Below are positions 34,899 to 44,740 of a stretch of 64,000 nt of DNA, in pieces. Position 1 is the stretch's first letter; each line of letters opens with the position of its first letter. A model generated the notes under the pieces. That model saw only the letters and a program-made list of their open reading frames with translations, was not told where the DNA came from and searched no databases. This stretch comes from Flammeovirgaceae bacterium BBD 1991-12 (GTDB taxonomy: Bacteria; Bacteroidota; Bacteroidia; Cytophagales; Cyclobacteriaceae), in NCBI GenBank assembly GCA_001657315.1, contig LYSV01000003.1:41311-105310 (forward strand). The letters are read 5' to 3'. The translations under genes were made by a program, and so were the position numbers.

Positions 34899-37613
34899 AT
34901 GAAAAGCTACCCAACTATGGCAAGGAAGCTTGGCATAACCTTAATGACTGCTGTCCTAAGTGCTTTTGGGCTCAAAGGCAGAGCACAATATGACGAAAAT
35001 CAGCGATTACAGGGCTACTCAGCCAGCGAACAGTCTGTAACCTTTATTTTCGACCCTTCCCTCTACCAGGTGAGTACTGTGACCCGCGTGGTGGTAACAG
35101 GTTCCTTCGCCGGATGGAGCACAGCTATGGATGATCCGTCAAGAAACCTGACAAAGGGACGTGACGGTCTGTGGACGCTTGAGATCCAAAATCCTGACCA
35201 CAAGGTGATCCCTCCTTCTGCGGAATTTAAATTCAGGCTCAATGATGGTCAATGGCTTGCGCCTCCGTCTCAGGCAGAAAACCAGAAGGGTGGAAACCTG
35301 GTATTCCTCATGGGGGTAACGCCTCCCGGGTTAAAAGCGGAAATCCATGACTCACGAAGCATCTGGGCCAATGTAGCAGGTATTGACCGGCCTTTGGACA
35401 TTAACTCCTACAGACTCACCGATGCCAGAGGTACCAATGTGAAAATCGAAGCAATACTTCCCAACACGGATGCCAAAACCCTGATCAAGCCAGCAGGTGA
35501 AATTGACATCAGAAGGGTGTATTACCTTGAGATCCCGGAACATGATCTGAAAGCCGTCTGCTCTTATGACGGTTGGTTCAGGCAGCTCTACTCCGGCAAG
35601 GAGCTGGGTGCCAATATCAGTGATAATGGCAAAAAAACCGTTTTCAGAATATTCTCTCCCCGGGCCAACCTGGTCAAACTCTATTTGTACCAAAGGGCCG
35701 GAGATGAGAAAGCCTTTGAGGTTACCGATATGCAAAGGGATAAGGACGGAGTATGGGAGGCCTCCTTTGATCAGAATTTAAAAGGAGTATACTATGATTT
35801 TACGGTACACGGCCCTGATGACCCCGGCAATCACTTTTATGAGACCAACCCGGTGCATATCAGTGATCCATACGCTCGTGTGAGTGACGATACATGGGGT
35901 AAATGCCGGGTATGGAGCAAGACCACTCCAGCTACTCCACTGAAGAATGGCATTCCCAAAATGGAGGACGTGATCGCCTACGAGGTGCACGTGCAGGATT
36001 TTACAGACCTGCTGCCCGTCGGCGATGACCTGAAAGGCACCTTGCCGGCCATGGTGCAGCCCGGGCTTAGAAACAAGAAAGGGCACAAGATCGGCTTTGA
36101 CTATTTGCTGGACCTTGGTATCAACACCGTGCACCTCATGCCTGTACAGGAGTTTTTACACTATCCGGACGCTCTCTGGCAGGCGTCCTTCAAAGATGAT
36201 CCCTACATGATCGAGCAGGGCATAAATGAGGAGAACTACCAGTGGGGCTACCGAACATCACATTGTTTTGCTATAGAATCACGTTTCAGGCAAAGGGGCA
36301 CACAGCCTGGGGCAGAAAGAGATCAGTTCAGAGACCTGGTACAGGCATTCCATGATGAAGGAATAGCTGTGATCATTGATATTGTACCCAATCATACGGC
36401 AGAAAATATGGACGGCGCCAATTGGTTTTTCCATTTTAATGTGTTGGACAAGATCTATTACTACCGGACGAAAGATCTTGACCATATCGGAGAATACGGC
36501 AATGAAGTAAAAACTGAAAACCGGCCCATGGTACAGCGCTGGCTCATTGATCAGTGCGTCCAACTGATCGATGAGTTCGGCATCGATGGCTTCCGGATTG
36601 ACCTGGCCGGCCAGATTGATGAACAAACATTAATTGCACTAAAAAAAGCCATAGGAACGGATAAAATTGTATATGGCGAACCGTGGATCGGCAGTAATGA
36701 TCCTGAGTATGAGGCCAACCCGGCGTGGGACTGGTATAAGGAAGATTCGCCCATCACCTTTTTTCAGGACGAAGGACGGAATGCCTTCAAGGGTCCTGTT
36801 TTTGATATCGCCAGTAAGGAGAAAGACCGTGGCTATGCCGGAGGGCTGGGCGAGCTGCGTGAAGAGGTCAAAAAAGGCCTGAGCAATACCTTTGCCGATG
36901 ACAAAACTACCATTAGCGGCATTAGTTACCTGGATATACACGATAACTGGGCACTGGCAGATCAGCTATCGAATAACCCCGAATGGGACGGACGCACAGG
37001 AGCAGACGAAGAGCGGATCAGACTGGCTGCCATTATGCTTTATACTACCATGGGCCCCTTGGTGCTGCACGGTGGAACGGAAATTATGAGAAGCAAGGCG
37101 CATGGCCCCTTAAAGGAAGTAGAAAAGGAAATGACCAACGGGGTGAAGGTGTACCTGCATGGCAAACGGGACACCTATAACATGCGCAAGGCCAATCACT
37201 TCCTTTGGAAGAATGTGGGCAAAACCAAAGAGGAAGCCCCGCTGGACTACAAAAGTATGTATGAGTTCTGGAAAGGACTAAATACCTTCAGAAACAGTCC
37301 TTATGCTGATGTATTCAAGATCAGCGGACCAACACCCGAAGGATACTACCAGTGGATAGAGCCCTCGGATAATCATCTGCTGGGATATGTAGTAGGTGGT
37401 AAGGTGATGGTACTCATGAATGTTTCAGACCGACCCATGAGCTTCAAAAAGGTGAAGATCCCTGAAGGAGACTGGAAGCTCATCGGTAACAACGGTGAGG
37501 TAAATATTGCAAAAGGGGTAAAGGATAGCCCGGCCTTCAGGAAGCTTAAATCCGGTGGTTCAATGGACTTCACATTGCCGGCAGCTTCATTTAAAATGTG
37601 GATCAGAGAGTAG
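34899..37613 (+). CDS. Secreted pullulanase-like alpha-glucan debranching enzyme, GH13
   Basis: A 904-residue enzyme with an N-terminal hydrophobic export signal ending near GRAQ (residue 30). Two glucan-binding type beta-domains come first: about 45-140 (VVVTGSFAGWS, as in AMPK/CBM48 domains) and about 237-330 (CBM48). The GH13 barrel has DIVPNH at 494-499, the nucleophile D568 in GFRIDLAG, the acid/base E594 in VYGEPWIG and D682 in DIHDNW. The order and the NYQWGY segment fit type I pullulanases, which cut alpha-1,6 branches, although pullulanases usually have YNWGYDP. It probably works with the alpha-amylase upstream. It is translationally close to the PhzF gene (gap of one base). Confidence 0.85.
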   Translation: MKSYPTMARKLGITLMTAVLSAFGLKGRAQYDENQRLQGYSASEQSVTFIFDPSLYQVSTVTRVVVTGSFAGWSTAMDDPSRNLTKGRDGLWTLEIQNPDHKVIPPSAEFKFRLNDGQWLAPPSQAENQKGGNLVFLMGVTPPGLKAEIHDSRSIWANVAGIDRPLDINSYRLTDARGTNVKIEAILPNTDAKTLIKPAGEIDIRRVYYLEIPEHDLKAVCSYDGWFRQLYSGKELGANISDNGKKTVFRIFSPRANLVKLYLYQRAGDEKAFEVTDMQRDKDGVWEASFDQNLKGVYYDFTVHGPDDPGNHFYETNPVHISDPYARVSDDTWGKCRVWSKTTPATPLKNGIPKMEDVIAYEVHVQDFTDLLPVGDDLKGTLPAMVQPGLRNKKGHKIGFDYLLDLGINTVHLMPVQEFLHYPDALWQASFKDDPYMIEQGINEENYQWGYRTSHCFAIESRFRQRGTQPGAERDQFRDLVQAFHDEGIAVIIDIVPNHTAENMDGANWFFHFNVLDKIYYYRTKDLDHIGEYGNEVKTENRPMVQRWLIDQCVQLIDEFGIDGFRIDLAGQIDEQTLIALKKAIGTDKIVYGEPWIGSNDPEYEANPAWDWYKEDSPITFFQDEGRNAFKGPVFDIASKEKDRGYAGGLGELREEVKKGLSNTFADDKTTISGISYLDIHDNWALADQLSNNPEWDGRTGADEERIRLAAIMLYTTMGPLVLHGGTEIMRSKAHGPLKEVEKEMTNGVKVYLHGKRDTYNMRKANHFLWKNVGKTKEEAPLDYKSMYEFWKGLNTFRNSPYADVFKISGPTPEGYYQWIEPSDNHLLGYVVGGKVMVLMNVSDRPMSFKKVKIPEGDWKLIGNNGEVNIAKGVKDSPAFRKLKSGGSMDFTLPAASFKMWIRE

Positions 37614-37773
37614 ACACGGGGCTTGATTGGCAGGATCTGCGCCAACAGAGGTATGCATAGATGCAAATAGCCTCTAAATGTTCTGCTGACAGTATCATGT
37701 ACCATGATTTCCTGAGAATCATAAATAATCTTGGGTTATTTTCTATTTTGGTACCACCAAATCGTATATTCCC

Positions 37774-39453
37774 ATGACCACATACCGATCAGATCTTGAA
37801 ATAGCTCAGTCCACCGAGCTGCAACATATCCGTGATATAGCCAGAAGTGTAAGCATTGCAGAAGAACAGTTAGAGATGTATGGCAATTACAAAACCAAGC
37901 TTCCCTTGAATCTGATCGATGAAAAAAAAGTAGAAAAGAGTAAGCTCATACTGGTCACGGCCATGACACCAACACCGGCCGGAGAAGGCAAGACCACCAC
38001 TTCCATAGGCCTGGCCGAGGGCCTGAACAAAATTGGCAAAAAAACCACCGTAGTATTGCGGGAGCCATCTCTGGGTCCCGTTTTTGGTGTAAAGGGAGGA
38101 GCCGCCGGAGGTGGTTATTCACAGGTGGTGCCCATGGAAGATATCAACCTCCACTTCACCGGGGATTTTGCCGCGGTAGAAAAAGCCAACAATCTGCTTG
38201 CCGCCCTTATCGATAACAATGTCCAGACCAGTAGAAACAATCTGTACATCGATCCGCGTACGGTGGAATGGAAACGGGTGATGGATATGAATGACCGTGC
38301 CCTTCGCAATATCGTTTCCGGAATGGGGGGCAAACCCGGGGGTATGATGCGGGAAACAGGCTTTGATATAACCGCTGCTTCCGAAATAATGGCCATCCTC
38401 TGTCTGGCAACAAATATGGATGATCTCAAAGAAAAAATAGGGAATATTTATATAGGAGATACATTTGAAGGTCAGGCTGTTTTTGCAAGGGACCTCAAGG
38501 CCGAAGGTGCCATGGCCGCTCTGCTGAAGGATGCCATTAAACCCAACCTGGTCCAGACGCTGGAGGGCAACCCTGCCATTATCCATGGAGGCCCCTTTGC
38601 CAATATCGCACAGGGTACCAACTCAGTCATCGCTACCAAAATGGGCATGTCCCTCACAGATTATGTTGTGACGGAGGCCGGTTTTGGGGCTGATCTTGGC
38701 GCTGAGAAATTTTTGAATATCAAATGTGGTTATTCAGGACTCACTCCGAAGGCGGTGGTACTGGTTACGACCATTCGGGCGCTGAAATACCATGGGGGAC
38801 AGGCTTTAACTGACCTGAAGGCAGCAAATACTGTAGCACTCGTCCGTGGACTGGCGAACCTGGAAAAGCACATTGAAAACACCAGGATTTATGGCCTCCC
38901 CACCGTCATTTCTGTCAACAGATTCATCAGTGATACCGATGATGAAATTGCCATTGTAACTCAGCGTTGTAACGAAATGGGGGTCAGAGTGGCGGTTTGT
39001 GAAGGGTGGGAAAAAGGAGGAGCAGGCGCCATCGGCCTTGCCGAGCAGGTAGCAGAGGCGGTAGAAAGCTCCAAGGCCAGATACAAGCCTGTTTATGACT
39101 GGAACTGGACGGTAAAAGAGAAAATAGAGGCTGTAGCACGTAAGATCTACGGGGCCCGGAATGTTGAATTCCTCCCCAGAGCCAAGCAAAACCTGAAAAA
39201 GATCGATCGTATCGGGTTGAGTAAAAAGCCTGTTTGCATCGCCAAAACCCAGAACTCACTGAGCGATGACCCAAAATGGCTGGGAAGACCTGAAAATTTC
39301 ACCCTTACGGTGAGAGAAATAGAGATTGCAGCCGGCGCAGGTTTTTCCATACCCATCACCGGCAATATGCTGCGTATGCCCGGCCTTCCTGCTGTACCTG
39401 CTGCAGAAAGTATGGATATAGATAATGACGGCAGGATCACAGGGCTTTCCTAA
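37774..39453 (+). CDS. fhs: Formate-tetrahydrofolate ligase
   Basis: A 559-residue enzyme matching the normal length of formate-tetrahydrofolate ligase. It joins formate to tetrahydrofolate using ATP, giving 10-formyl-tetrahydrofolate for purine and one-carbon metabolism. The nucleotide-binding loop is TPTPAGEGKTTT at residues 65-76, and other conserved stretches include REPSLGPVFGVKGGAAGGGYSQ-like and HGGPFANIAQGTNS. It acts alone in the cytoplasm as a homotetramer in known cases. It is preceded by a 160-base spacer and followed by a spacer rich in TTCAA/TTGAA repeats. No gene of the same pathway lies beside it. Confidence 0.95.
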   Translation: MTTYRSDLEIAQSTELQHIRDIARSVSIAEEQLEMYGNYKTKLPLNLIDEKKVEKSKLILVTAMTPTPAGEGKTTTSIGLAEGLNKIGKKTTVVLREPSLGPVFGVKGGAAGGGYSQVVPMEDINLHFTGDFAAVEKANNLLAALIDNNVQTSRNNLYIDPRTVEWKRVMDMNDRALRNIVSGMGGKPGGMMRETGFDITAASEIMAILCLATNMDDLKEKIGNIYIGDTFEGQAVFARDLKAEGAMAALLKDAIKPNLVQTLEGNPAIIHGGPFANIAQGTNSVIATKMGMSLTDYVVTEAGFGADLGAEKFLNIKCGYSGLTPKAVVLVTTIRALKYHGGQALTDLKAANTVALVRGLANLEKHIENTRIYGLPTVISVNRFISDTDDEIAIVTQRCNEMGVRVAVCEGWEKGGAGAIGLAEQVAEAVESSKARYKPVYDWNWTVKEKIEAVARKIYGARNVEFLPRAKQNLKKIDRIGLSKKPVCIAKTQNSLSDDPKWLGRPENFTLTVREIEIAAGAGFSIPITGNMLRMPGLPAVPAAESMDIDNDGRITGLS

Positions 39454-39465
39454 TTAAAAGTTCAA

Positions 39466-39530
39466 TGTTTGACGTTTAATGTTCAAAGTTCAGACGTTGA
39501 ACTTCTAACGTTGAATTTTGAATACTTCTG
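39466..39530. repeat. TTCAA/TTGAA-rich repeat between fhs and the TerC gene
   Basis: Alternating GTTCAA and GTTGAA units (for example TTCAAAGTTCAGACGTTGAA) can fold into hairpins. A very similar stretch lies on the other side of the TerC gene (40331-40385) and a shorter one at 17001-17030. It may act as a terminator for fhs. Confidence 0.5.
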
Positions 39531-39592
39531 CACGTCTATTTTTATCAACAATAACTTCGACCGGTCCACAAGTACTCCTATATTTGAAAGTC

Positions 39593-40330
39593 ATGGAAAT
39601 ATTTGCACAACCTGAATCATGGATTGCTCTTCTTACACTCACTTTTCTGGAAGTAGTGTTGGGCATTGACAATATCATCTTCATATCCATTGTTTCCAAT
39701 AAGCTGCCGGAAGCCCAACAGTCAAAAGCCCGCAATGTCGGTCTGGCCCTGGCCCTGATCTTTCGCGTAGCCCTGTTGCTGGGCATCACATGGATCATTG
39801 GCTTCACGCAGCCACTCTTTTCCGTTATGGGAAAGGAATTCAGCGGAAGAGACATCATTCTTCTGGCGGGTGGATTGTTCCTTATCTTCAAAAGTACCTC
39901 TGAGATCAATCACAAAATGGAAGGCTTCTCCGAAAAGCATTCGGAAAGTAAGACCGGTTCCATGTTCAACATCATTGCACAGATCATTTTGCTGGATATC
40001 ATCTTTTCCTTCGATTCCATCCTCACGGCGGTTGGACTGACGGACCAGCTCATACTCATGATACTGGCGGTGATAATTTCGATCATTATCATGATGACCT
40101 TTGCCAGCAGCATTGCCAGCTTCATCAGCAAACACCCTTCGCTGGAAGTACTGGCCCTGTCTTTCCTTATTCTGATCGGGTTTATGCTCGGAATAGAGGC
40201 ATTTGGCCATCACGTGCCAAAGGGATACATATATTTCGCCGTGTTCTTTTCCCTGATCGTGGAGATCCTGAATATGAGGATCCGCAAAAGAAAGACCGAG
40301 CCCGTCAAACTGCGTAAAAGGATTGAGTAG
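39593..40330 (+). CDS. TerC-family integral membrane protein
   Basis: From the ATG at 39593 the protein has 245 residues with about seven membrane helices; the open frame extends 25 codons upstream to a TTG inside the spacer repeat, which I reject. The family marks are acidic residues in membrane helices: LEVVLGIDNIIFISI near the N-terminus and LLDIIFSFDSILTAVG in the middle. TerC/Alx proteins export metal ions, notably manganese, and some support loading of metals onto exported proteins. The name from tellurium resistance does not show such resistance here, since no other ter genes are present. It stands alone and is convergent with the following transporter. Confidence 0.9.
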   Translation: MEIFAQPESWIALLTLTFLEVVLGIDNIIFISIVSNKLPEAQQSKARNVGLALALIFRVALLLGITWIIGFTQPLFSVMGKEFSGRDIILLAGGLFLIFKSTSEINHKMEGFSEKHSESKTGSMFNIIAQIILLDIIFSFDSILTAVGLTDQLILMILAVIISIIIMMTFASSIASFISKHPSLEVLALSFLILIGFMLGIEAFGHHVPKGYIYFAVFFSLIVEILNMRIRKRKTEPVKLRKRIE

Positions 40331-40385
40331 TTCAATGTTCTAAGTTGAATGAAAAAATTGAACTATAAACGTTGAACTTTGAACG
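40331..40385. repeat. TTCAA/TTGAA-rich repeat between convergent genes, possible two-way terminator
   Basis: GTTCAATGTTC, AAGTTGAATG, ATTGAAC and GTTGAACTTTGAACG units fill the 55 bases between the TerC gene and the transporter gene, which end against each other. Several arms can pair. It resembles 39466-39530. Confidence 0.5.
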
Positions 40386-42608
40386 TCAAACTATATCCTT
40401 CACTCTGGCTGCATTGACAAATAATACATTGCCCACTAACTCGTAGCCTTCAAAGACCTCGGCTCCCATCTGTTTCACCGCCTCCCCACGGAAACCAATA
40501 ACAGCGAGGTCTGCATCCCGGGACCGGTCATTGATGATGTCCCGGACAGACACATCATCCTTGTGTTTGATAATGACGATATTCTTGGGGGATATGGGCA
40601 GGCGCCCTGTTTTTATTAGCCTAAGCAGGCTTTCTTCCTGCTCCGTCATTTCCTCAGCATGCACCACTGCGTATATCTTTATTTCAGCCCGTTTCCAGTC
40701 CCTGTGTCCCATGATGATATAGCCCAGCAGGATCATTAGGCTGCTGTTCCTCAGGTCATTCCGGGTAAGCCAGATATGAATGCTCTGAAAAAAGCCATAT
40801 TCCTTGTCTGAGGAGCCCAGAATACAGATGTCGAGATCAGCCGAACGTACCAGCGTGAAGTTATCAAGGATATCCCTGAGATTTTCAGGCTCATGTCTGG
40901 AAAATTCAAAGAGGATCATGTTAATATCTTTCCCGGATACACTGGGAAGCTGCATGGCCTGAGCCACCGCACTGGTAAACGAAGGCGACACCAGCGTATC
41001 AATATAAACATTGCTCTTGCTGGCTCCGCTTACCTGCAAAAGCCGTTTGAGTTCTTCTCTGGCCTGCCTGTTCGATTCCCGGGAAAGATAACCATTGATA
41101 TAGTGCAGATAGGTGCCAAATCCATAACGATGGGAAAGCCAACTCATAAGCTGAAATGCCGTGGGGCGCTTAAAGAAATCAGGTGAGATACAGATGACGG
41201 ACGGACGCCACGTATCTTCATCCTTTTCCGCTTTTTGTAAGAACACCTGTAACCGCCGGCTGAGCTGAAAGATCACACCCTGAAATATTCTGGCCAGACC
41301 TTCCTTGCTTTTACTTGTAAAGGTGACAAAAAAATAGATCAGCGTCATAAACAGGATGGATACCACGGCATAGGGAGCGTTCATCTGGAACATAAGAAAC
41401 ACACAAAGGATCGCCCCAAGCAAGGATATATACCACCGGGACCGGAAGGAGGGCCGATACGAGGGATCAGCCGCAAAATGCTGTAGAAAGGATATCAGAC
41501 AAAGCGATCCGTAGGTGATCATAAAGAACATGGAAATGATCTCCGCCACAGCGTCCACATCCCCTATCACCACAAAAAATATAGCCAGCAAACTTGTAAC
41601 CATCGTGGCGTTAAAGGGGTCGTTGCTACCGGGCTTTCCTTTTGCAAGCCACCGGTTCAAAAAGGGTAATGGAAAAACCTTGTCGGCCGCCATGGCCTGT
41701 AAAGTCCTGGGCGCCACCATAATACTCCCCAAGGCAGATGACACCGTTGCACAGGCCAGTCCTATGGGTATGATAGGCCCCCAAATGGCAATATCAGCCA
41801 TAATAAGCTGGTTTGCATCAAGATCTTCAGGGCTGGCAGCCACCGCCAGTTTCCACGCAAGGAGACCGTAAATGATCATACCACCAATAGTGGCGGCCAA
41901 TGTACCCAGCGGAATGGACTTTTTAGGGTCTCTGAGGTCCCCGGAAAGCCCCACACCGGCTGTCATACCAGTAAACGCCGGAAATACAATGGCAAAGACC
42001 AGAAAAAAATTGTCCGGATTATCAACCCGGTTGGTCCAGTCAAGGGCCTCCAGAGTCTCCTGATAGGCCGATGTACCTGCCAAAAACAGCACCAGCGACA
42101 AAAACAGGACAGCGACTACGGCGTAAAGGGCTTTCATACCCAGATCTGCCCCTTTTTTTATCAAAAGGATGCTTAATCCAATAGTTGCTGGCAGGCTGAT
42201 AACACGTTTATCAATGTTCGTTATACCCCATGCCTCCTCAATCCAGTTAAACACAGGATCAAAAGCCTCTGCAAAGGCGATCAGATAGAAGGAGACACTT
42301 ATAGCCTGAGAAAGATACAATGCCAGGCCAATTGCTGCTCCTACATTGATCCCAAATGAACGTGAAATAATATAGTACTTACCTCCACCCTCCACTTTTT
42401 GGTTGGTGGCTATTTCAGCAATGGCCATTGCCGTGGGGATAGTCACCAGGTGTCCGAACAATATGATACCCAGTGTACCAATGAAACCGACATTACCCAC
42501 AGCATAACCAAACCTAAGGAACATCACAGCCCCCAGAATAGTGGAAATGGATGTGAAGAATACCGGAGCCGTTCCAAAACCGGCCTTTTTTTTCTGGTTC
42601 ATAGTCAT
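40386..42608 (-). CDS. Cation-chloride-cotransporter-like permease (SLC12/APC superfamily)
   Basis: A 740-residue protein with about 12 membrane helices in the first 450 residues and a cytoplasmic C-terminal domain of about 290. The first helix (GAVMFLRFGYAVGNVG) and the following segments (EGGGKYYIISRSFG) resemble eukaryotic Na-K-Cl and K-Cl cotransporters more than ordinary amino-acid permeases. The C-terminal domain includes stretches like IVIKHKDDVSVRDIINDRSR and ADLAVIGFRGE that suggest a Rossmann-like fold, as in SLC12 proteins. It should move ions or small solutes across the inner membrane; the ion cannot be read from the sequence. It lies 64 bases after the bestrophin gene on the same strand, so the two are probably co-transcribed. 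Confidence 0.8.
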   Translation of the reverse strand: MTMNQKKKAGFGTAPVFFTSISTILGAVMFLRFGYAVGNVGFIGTLGIILFGHLVTIPTAMAIAEIATNQKVEGGGKYYIISRSFGINVGAAIGLALYLSQAISVSFYLIAFAEAFDPVFNWIEEAWGITNIDKRVISLPATIGLSILLIKKGADLGMKALYAVVAVLFLSLVLFLAGTSAYQETLEALDWTNRVDNPDNFFLVFAIVFPAFTGMTAGVGLSGDLRDPKKSIPLGTLAATIGGMIIYGLLAWKLAVAASPEDLDANQLIMADIAIWGPIIPIGLACATVSSALGSIMVAPRTLQAMAADKVFPLPFLNRWLAKGKPGSNDPFNATMVTSLLAIFFVVIGDVDAVAEIISMFFMITYGSLCLISFLQHFAADPSYRPSFRSRWYISLLGAILCVFLMFQMNAPYAVVSILFMTLIYFFVTFTSKSKEGLARIFQGVIFQLSRRLQVFLQKAEKDEDTWRPSVICISPDFFKRPTAFQLMSWLSHRYGFGTYLHYINGYLSRESNRQAREELKRLLQVSGASKSNVYIDTLVSPSFTSAVAQAMQLPSVSGKDINMILFEFSRHEPENLRDILDNFTLVRSADLDICILGSSDKEYGFFQSIHIWLTRNDLRNSSLMILLGYIIMGHRDWKRAEIKIYAVVHAEEMTEQEESLLRLIKTGRLPISPKNIVIIKHKDDVSVRDIINDRSRDADLAVIGFRGEAVKQMGAEVFEGYELVGNVLFVNAARVKDIV

Positions 42609-42672
42609 TCTTTGGTGTTGTTGGTCCTGGTTAATGGTTGAACCGGAAACAGCAGACTAAAACAATAAACGT

Positions 42673-43551
42673 CTACGCTTCCATCAATATTTCCCTTACA
42701 TTCTTCTTCATTTTTTCACTCAGCTCGTCCGTGGGCAGATCATTTACATCCTTACCAAACGGATCTTCAATCTCCTCTGCAATGATCTCCACACTCACCA
42801 GTATATAAAAGATCAGTAAAACCATTGGAATGGTCCAGTAGTTGTATTCATTAATAAAGGCAAAGGGCAGTGTGATGGTGTAGGTAAAAATGAATTTTTT
42901 AATATACATGCTGTAGGAATAAGGTATAGGCGTGTTCCTTATACGTTCACAGCCTCCGAGTATATCTGAAAAGCTTTTGATCTCCTTATCCAGCACAAAA
43001 AACTGGTCTCCGGTCAGTATCTTTTTTTTATACAACGCATTCACTTTTTCGTAGATCATGAGCGTGATCATATTGGGGATATGATCCTTTCCCTTGAGCC
43101 TTTTCAGGAATTCTTCTCCACCTACCATATCCAGATCTTCCAGATTGACCCCCTTACGCAGATATTCCTTCATAGCCACTACAAAGTTGGGAATCATTTG
43201 TGCAAAATAATTCCTGCTTTCCTTATCATCCTGAGGCAAAAAGCCCCCAAGCTTAAGGGCCAGGTTACGGGTGTTATTGACCAGGCTTCCCCAAAGCTTA
43301 CGCCCCTCCCACCACCGGTCATAGGCGGAATTTACGCGGAACACCAGAAACAACCCCAGCACGATACCCAGCAACGAATGGACCTGCGTGGTACTTTTGA
43401 AATCCCACTTGAAATAATCCAGGTCCAGATAGGCAATAAGACCGGTGTAGAAGGTCATAAAGGCAAGTGCGGGCATCAGTGTTTTCATTACCTGCCTGCT
43501 GTAGGCGTGAAAAATGAGTGCAAACCAAGTCTTTGGATCGTATTTAACCAT
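42673..43551 (-). CDS. Bestrophin-family ion channel
   Basis: A 292-residue protein of the bestrophin/UPF0187 family. Typical stretches are FRVNSAYDRWWEGRKLWGSLVNNTRNLA at about residues 77-105 and the C-terminal IAEEIEDPFGKDVNDLP. Four membrane helices and a helical cytoplasmic part are expected. Family members form pentameric channels; those of bacteria studied so far conduct cations, those of animals chloride. Being first in an apparent two-gene unit with a cation-chloride-cotransporter-like permease suggests a joint role in ion or volume balance (inference). Confidence 0.9.
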   Translation of the reverse strand: MVKYDPKTWFALIFHAYSRQVMKTLMPALAFMTFYTGLIAYLDLDYFKWDFKSTTQVHSLLGIVLGLFLVFRVNSAYDRWWEGRKLWGSLVNNTRNLALKLGGFLPQDDKESRNYFAQMIPNFVVAMKEYLRKGVNLEDLDMVGGEEFLKRLKGKDHIPNMITLMIYEKVNALYKKKILTGDQFFVLDKEIKSFSDILGGCERIRNTPIPYSYSMYIKKFIFTYTITLPFAFINEYNYWTIPMVLLIFYILVSVEIIAEEIEDPFGKDVNDLPTDELSEKMKKNVREILMEA

Positions 43552-43881
43552 ACCAGATGTAAGTAATTTTCTTCGGGAACATAAGATTAAAACAGCCTTT
43601 GCCTCTGTCCGAATTACTGACCGGAACCCTCATCACTCCACACAACTCCCGTTCCGGTGACGCCACAGCCTTTGTAAGGCACTCGTCAAAAAGGTCAGAT
43701 AGGAACCAGGAAAGCATGTGGAGGATAAATCAGGGTGAACAACAGGCTCAGAACGTTATGGCTATAAATTAAATGCAGAATGTCATGAAAAGCAAACGAA
43801 ACCACTCCCTACAACCTTTTTAGTCTGTCTTCGTATGTATTTATAATAATATATTTTTAATATCATTTTAATATCAAAATT
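43552..43881. other. 330-base spacer between divergent bestrophin and SPFH genes
   Basis: No gene was found. The last 50 bases before the SPFH start are very A+T-rich (ATAATATATTTTTAATATC), as usual near Bacteroidota promoters. The middle is G+C-richer, without clear hairpins or known riboswitch features that I can recognise. Confidence 0.4.
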
Positions 43882-44736
43882 ATGATCCACGAAAAAGAAA
43901 ACAACCCTCTTTCGGGCTATGTCATGCTAATAGTGGTCATCCTTATTCTTGGGCTGTCCGTATTTGCTCTGACCATCTCCAAAAATCCGGTTTTTATCGT
44001 CATTCTGCTTTTGGCATGTGGTCTCATGCCGGGATTTTTCTATGTGAATCCCAACGGGTCCAGAGTGCTTGTCCTGTTCGGGAATTACAAGGGTACGGTG
44101 AAGAAAAACGGGTTCTTTTGGGTGAATCCCTTTTACATAAAAAAATTCATTTCACTAAGGGCAAGGAACTTTGACAGTGAAAGGATCAAGGTGAACGATA
44201 AGGTGGGTAACCCTATTCTCATCGGTGTGATTCTGGTTTGGAAAGTAGAAAATACCTACAAGGCGGCCTTTGATGTGGACGATTATGAAAACTTTGTACG
44301 TATACAAAGCGATGCGGCAGTCCGTAAGCTGGCCGGGCGCTATCCTTATGATAATTTCGAAGATGACGAAGCCGAGATAACGCTGAGGTCCGGGTTGGAT
44401 GAAGTAAACCGTGCATTGGAGGAAACCCTGAGCCAGCGGCTGGAAATTGCCGGTATTGAAGTGATCGAGGCCCGCATTGGTTATCTTGCCTACGCTTCTG
44501 AAATTGCCGGAGCCATGTTACGAAGGCAGCAGGCTACAGCCATTGTTGCTGCACGTCATAAAATCGTAGAAGGCGCCGTCAGTATGGTGGAAATGGCGCT
44601 GGAGGACCTTTCCAAACGAGAGGTGATCGAACTGGATGAAGAAAGGAAAGCGGCAATGGTGAGCAACCTGATGGTGGTATTGTGCGCCGATAAGGATATC
44701 ACTCCTGTAGTCAACTCCGGAACCTTAAACCATTGA
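43882..44736 (+). CDS. SPFH-domain membrane protein (stomatin/flotillin type)
   Basis: A 284-residue protein with two membrane helices at the N-terminus (about residues 14-32 and 34-52). The SPFH domain follows at about 65-240 (RVLVLFGNYKGTVKKNGFFWVNPF, ARNFDSERIKVNDKVGNPI). The end is helical and probably forms oligomers. Such proteins organise membrane regions and bind proteases. It opens a tight cluster of four genes: a 50-residue protein, a 180-residue membrane protein and a 51-residue ribbon-helix-helix protein, which overlap or lie within 5 bases of each other. Similar SPFH groups with a short Arc-type protein are, to my knowledge, recurrent in Bacteroidota. Confidence 0.88.
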   Translation: MIHEKENNPLSGYVMLIVVILILGLSVFALTISKNPVFIVILLLACGLMPGFFYVNPNGSRVLVLFGNYKGTVKKNGFFWVNPFYIKKFISLRARNFDSERIKVNDKVGNPILIGVILVWKVENTYKAAFDVDDYENFVRIQSDAAVRKLAGRYPYDNFEDDEAEITLRSGLDEVNRALEETLSQRLEIAGIEVIEARIGYLAYASEIAGAMLRRQQATAIVAARHKIVEGAVSMVEMALEDLSKREVIELDEERKAAMVSNLMVVLCADKDITPVVNSGTLNH

Positions 44737-44740
44737 TGAT

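Noticed and set aside
39518..39592. TTG-started N-terminal extension of the TerC protein
   Set aside because: It runs through the spacer repeat; the ATG at 39593 gives the normal family start.
43620..43700. Short minus-strand frame ending in a glycine-rich peptide in the bestrophin-SPFH spacer
   Set aside because: Only about 22 codons, preceded at once by a stop, with no start context or membrane or signal pattern.
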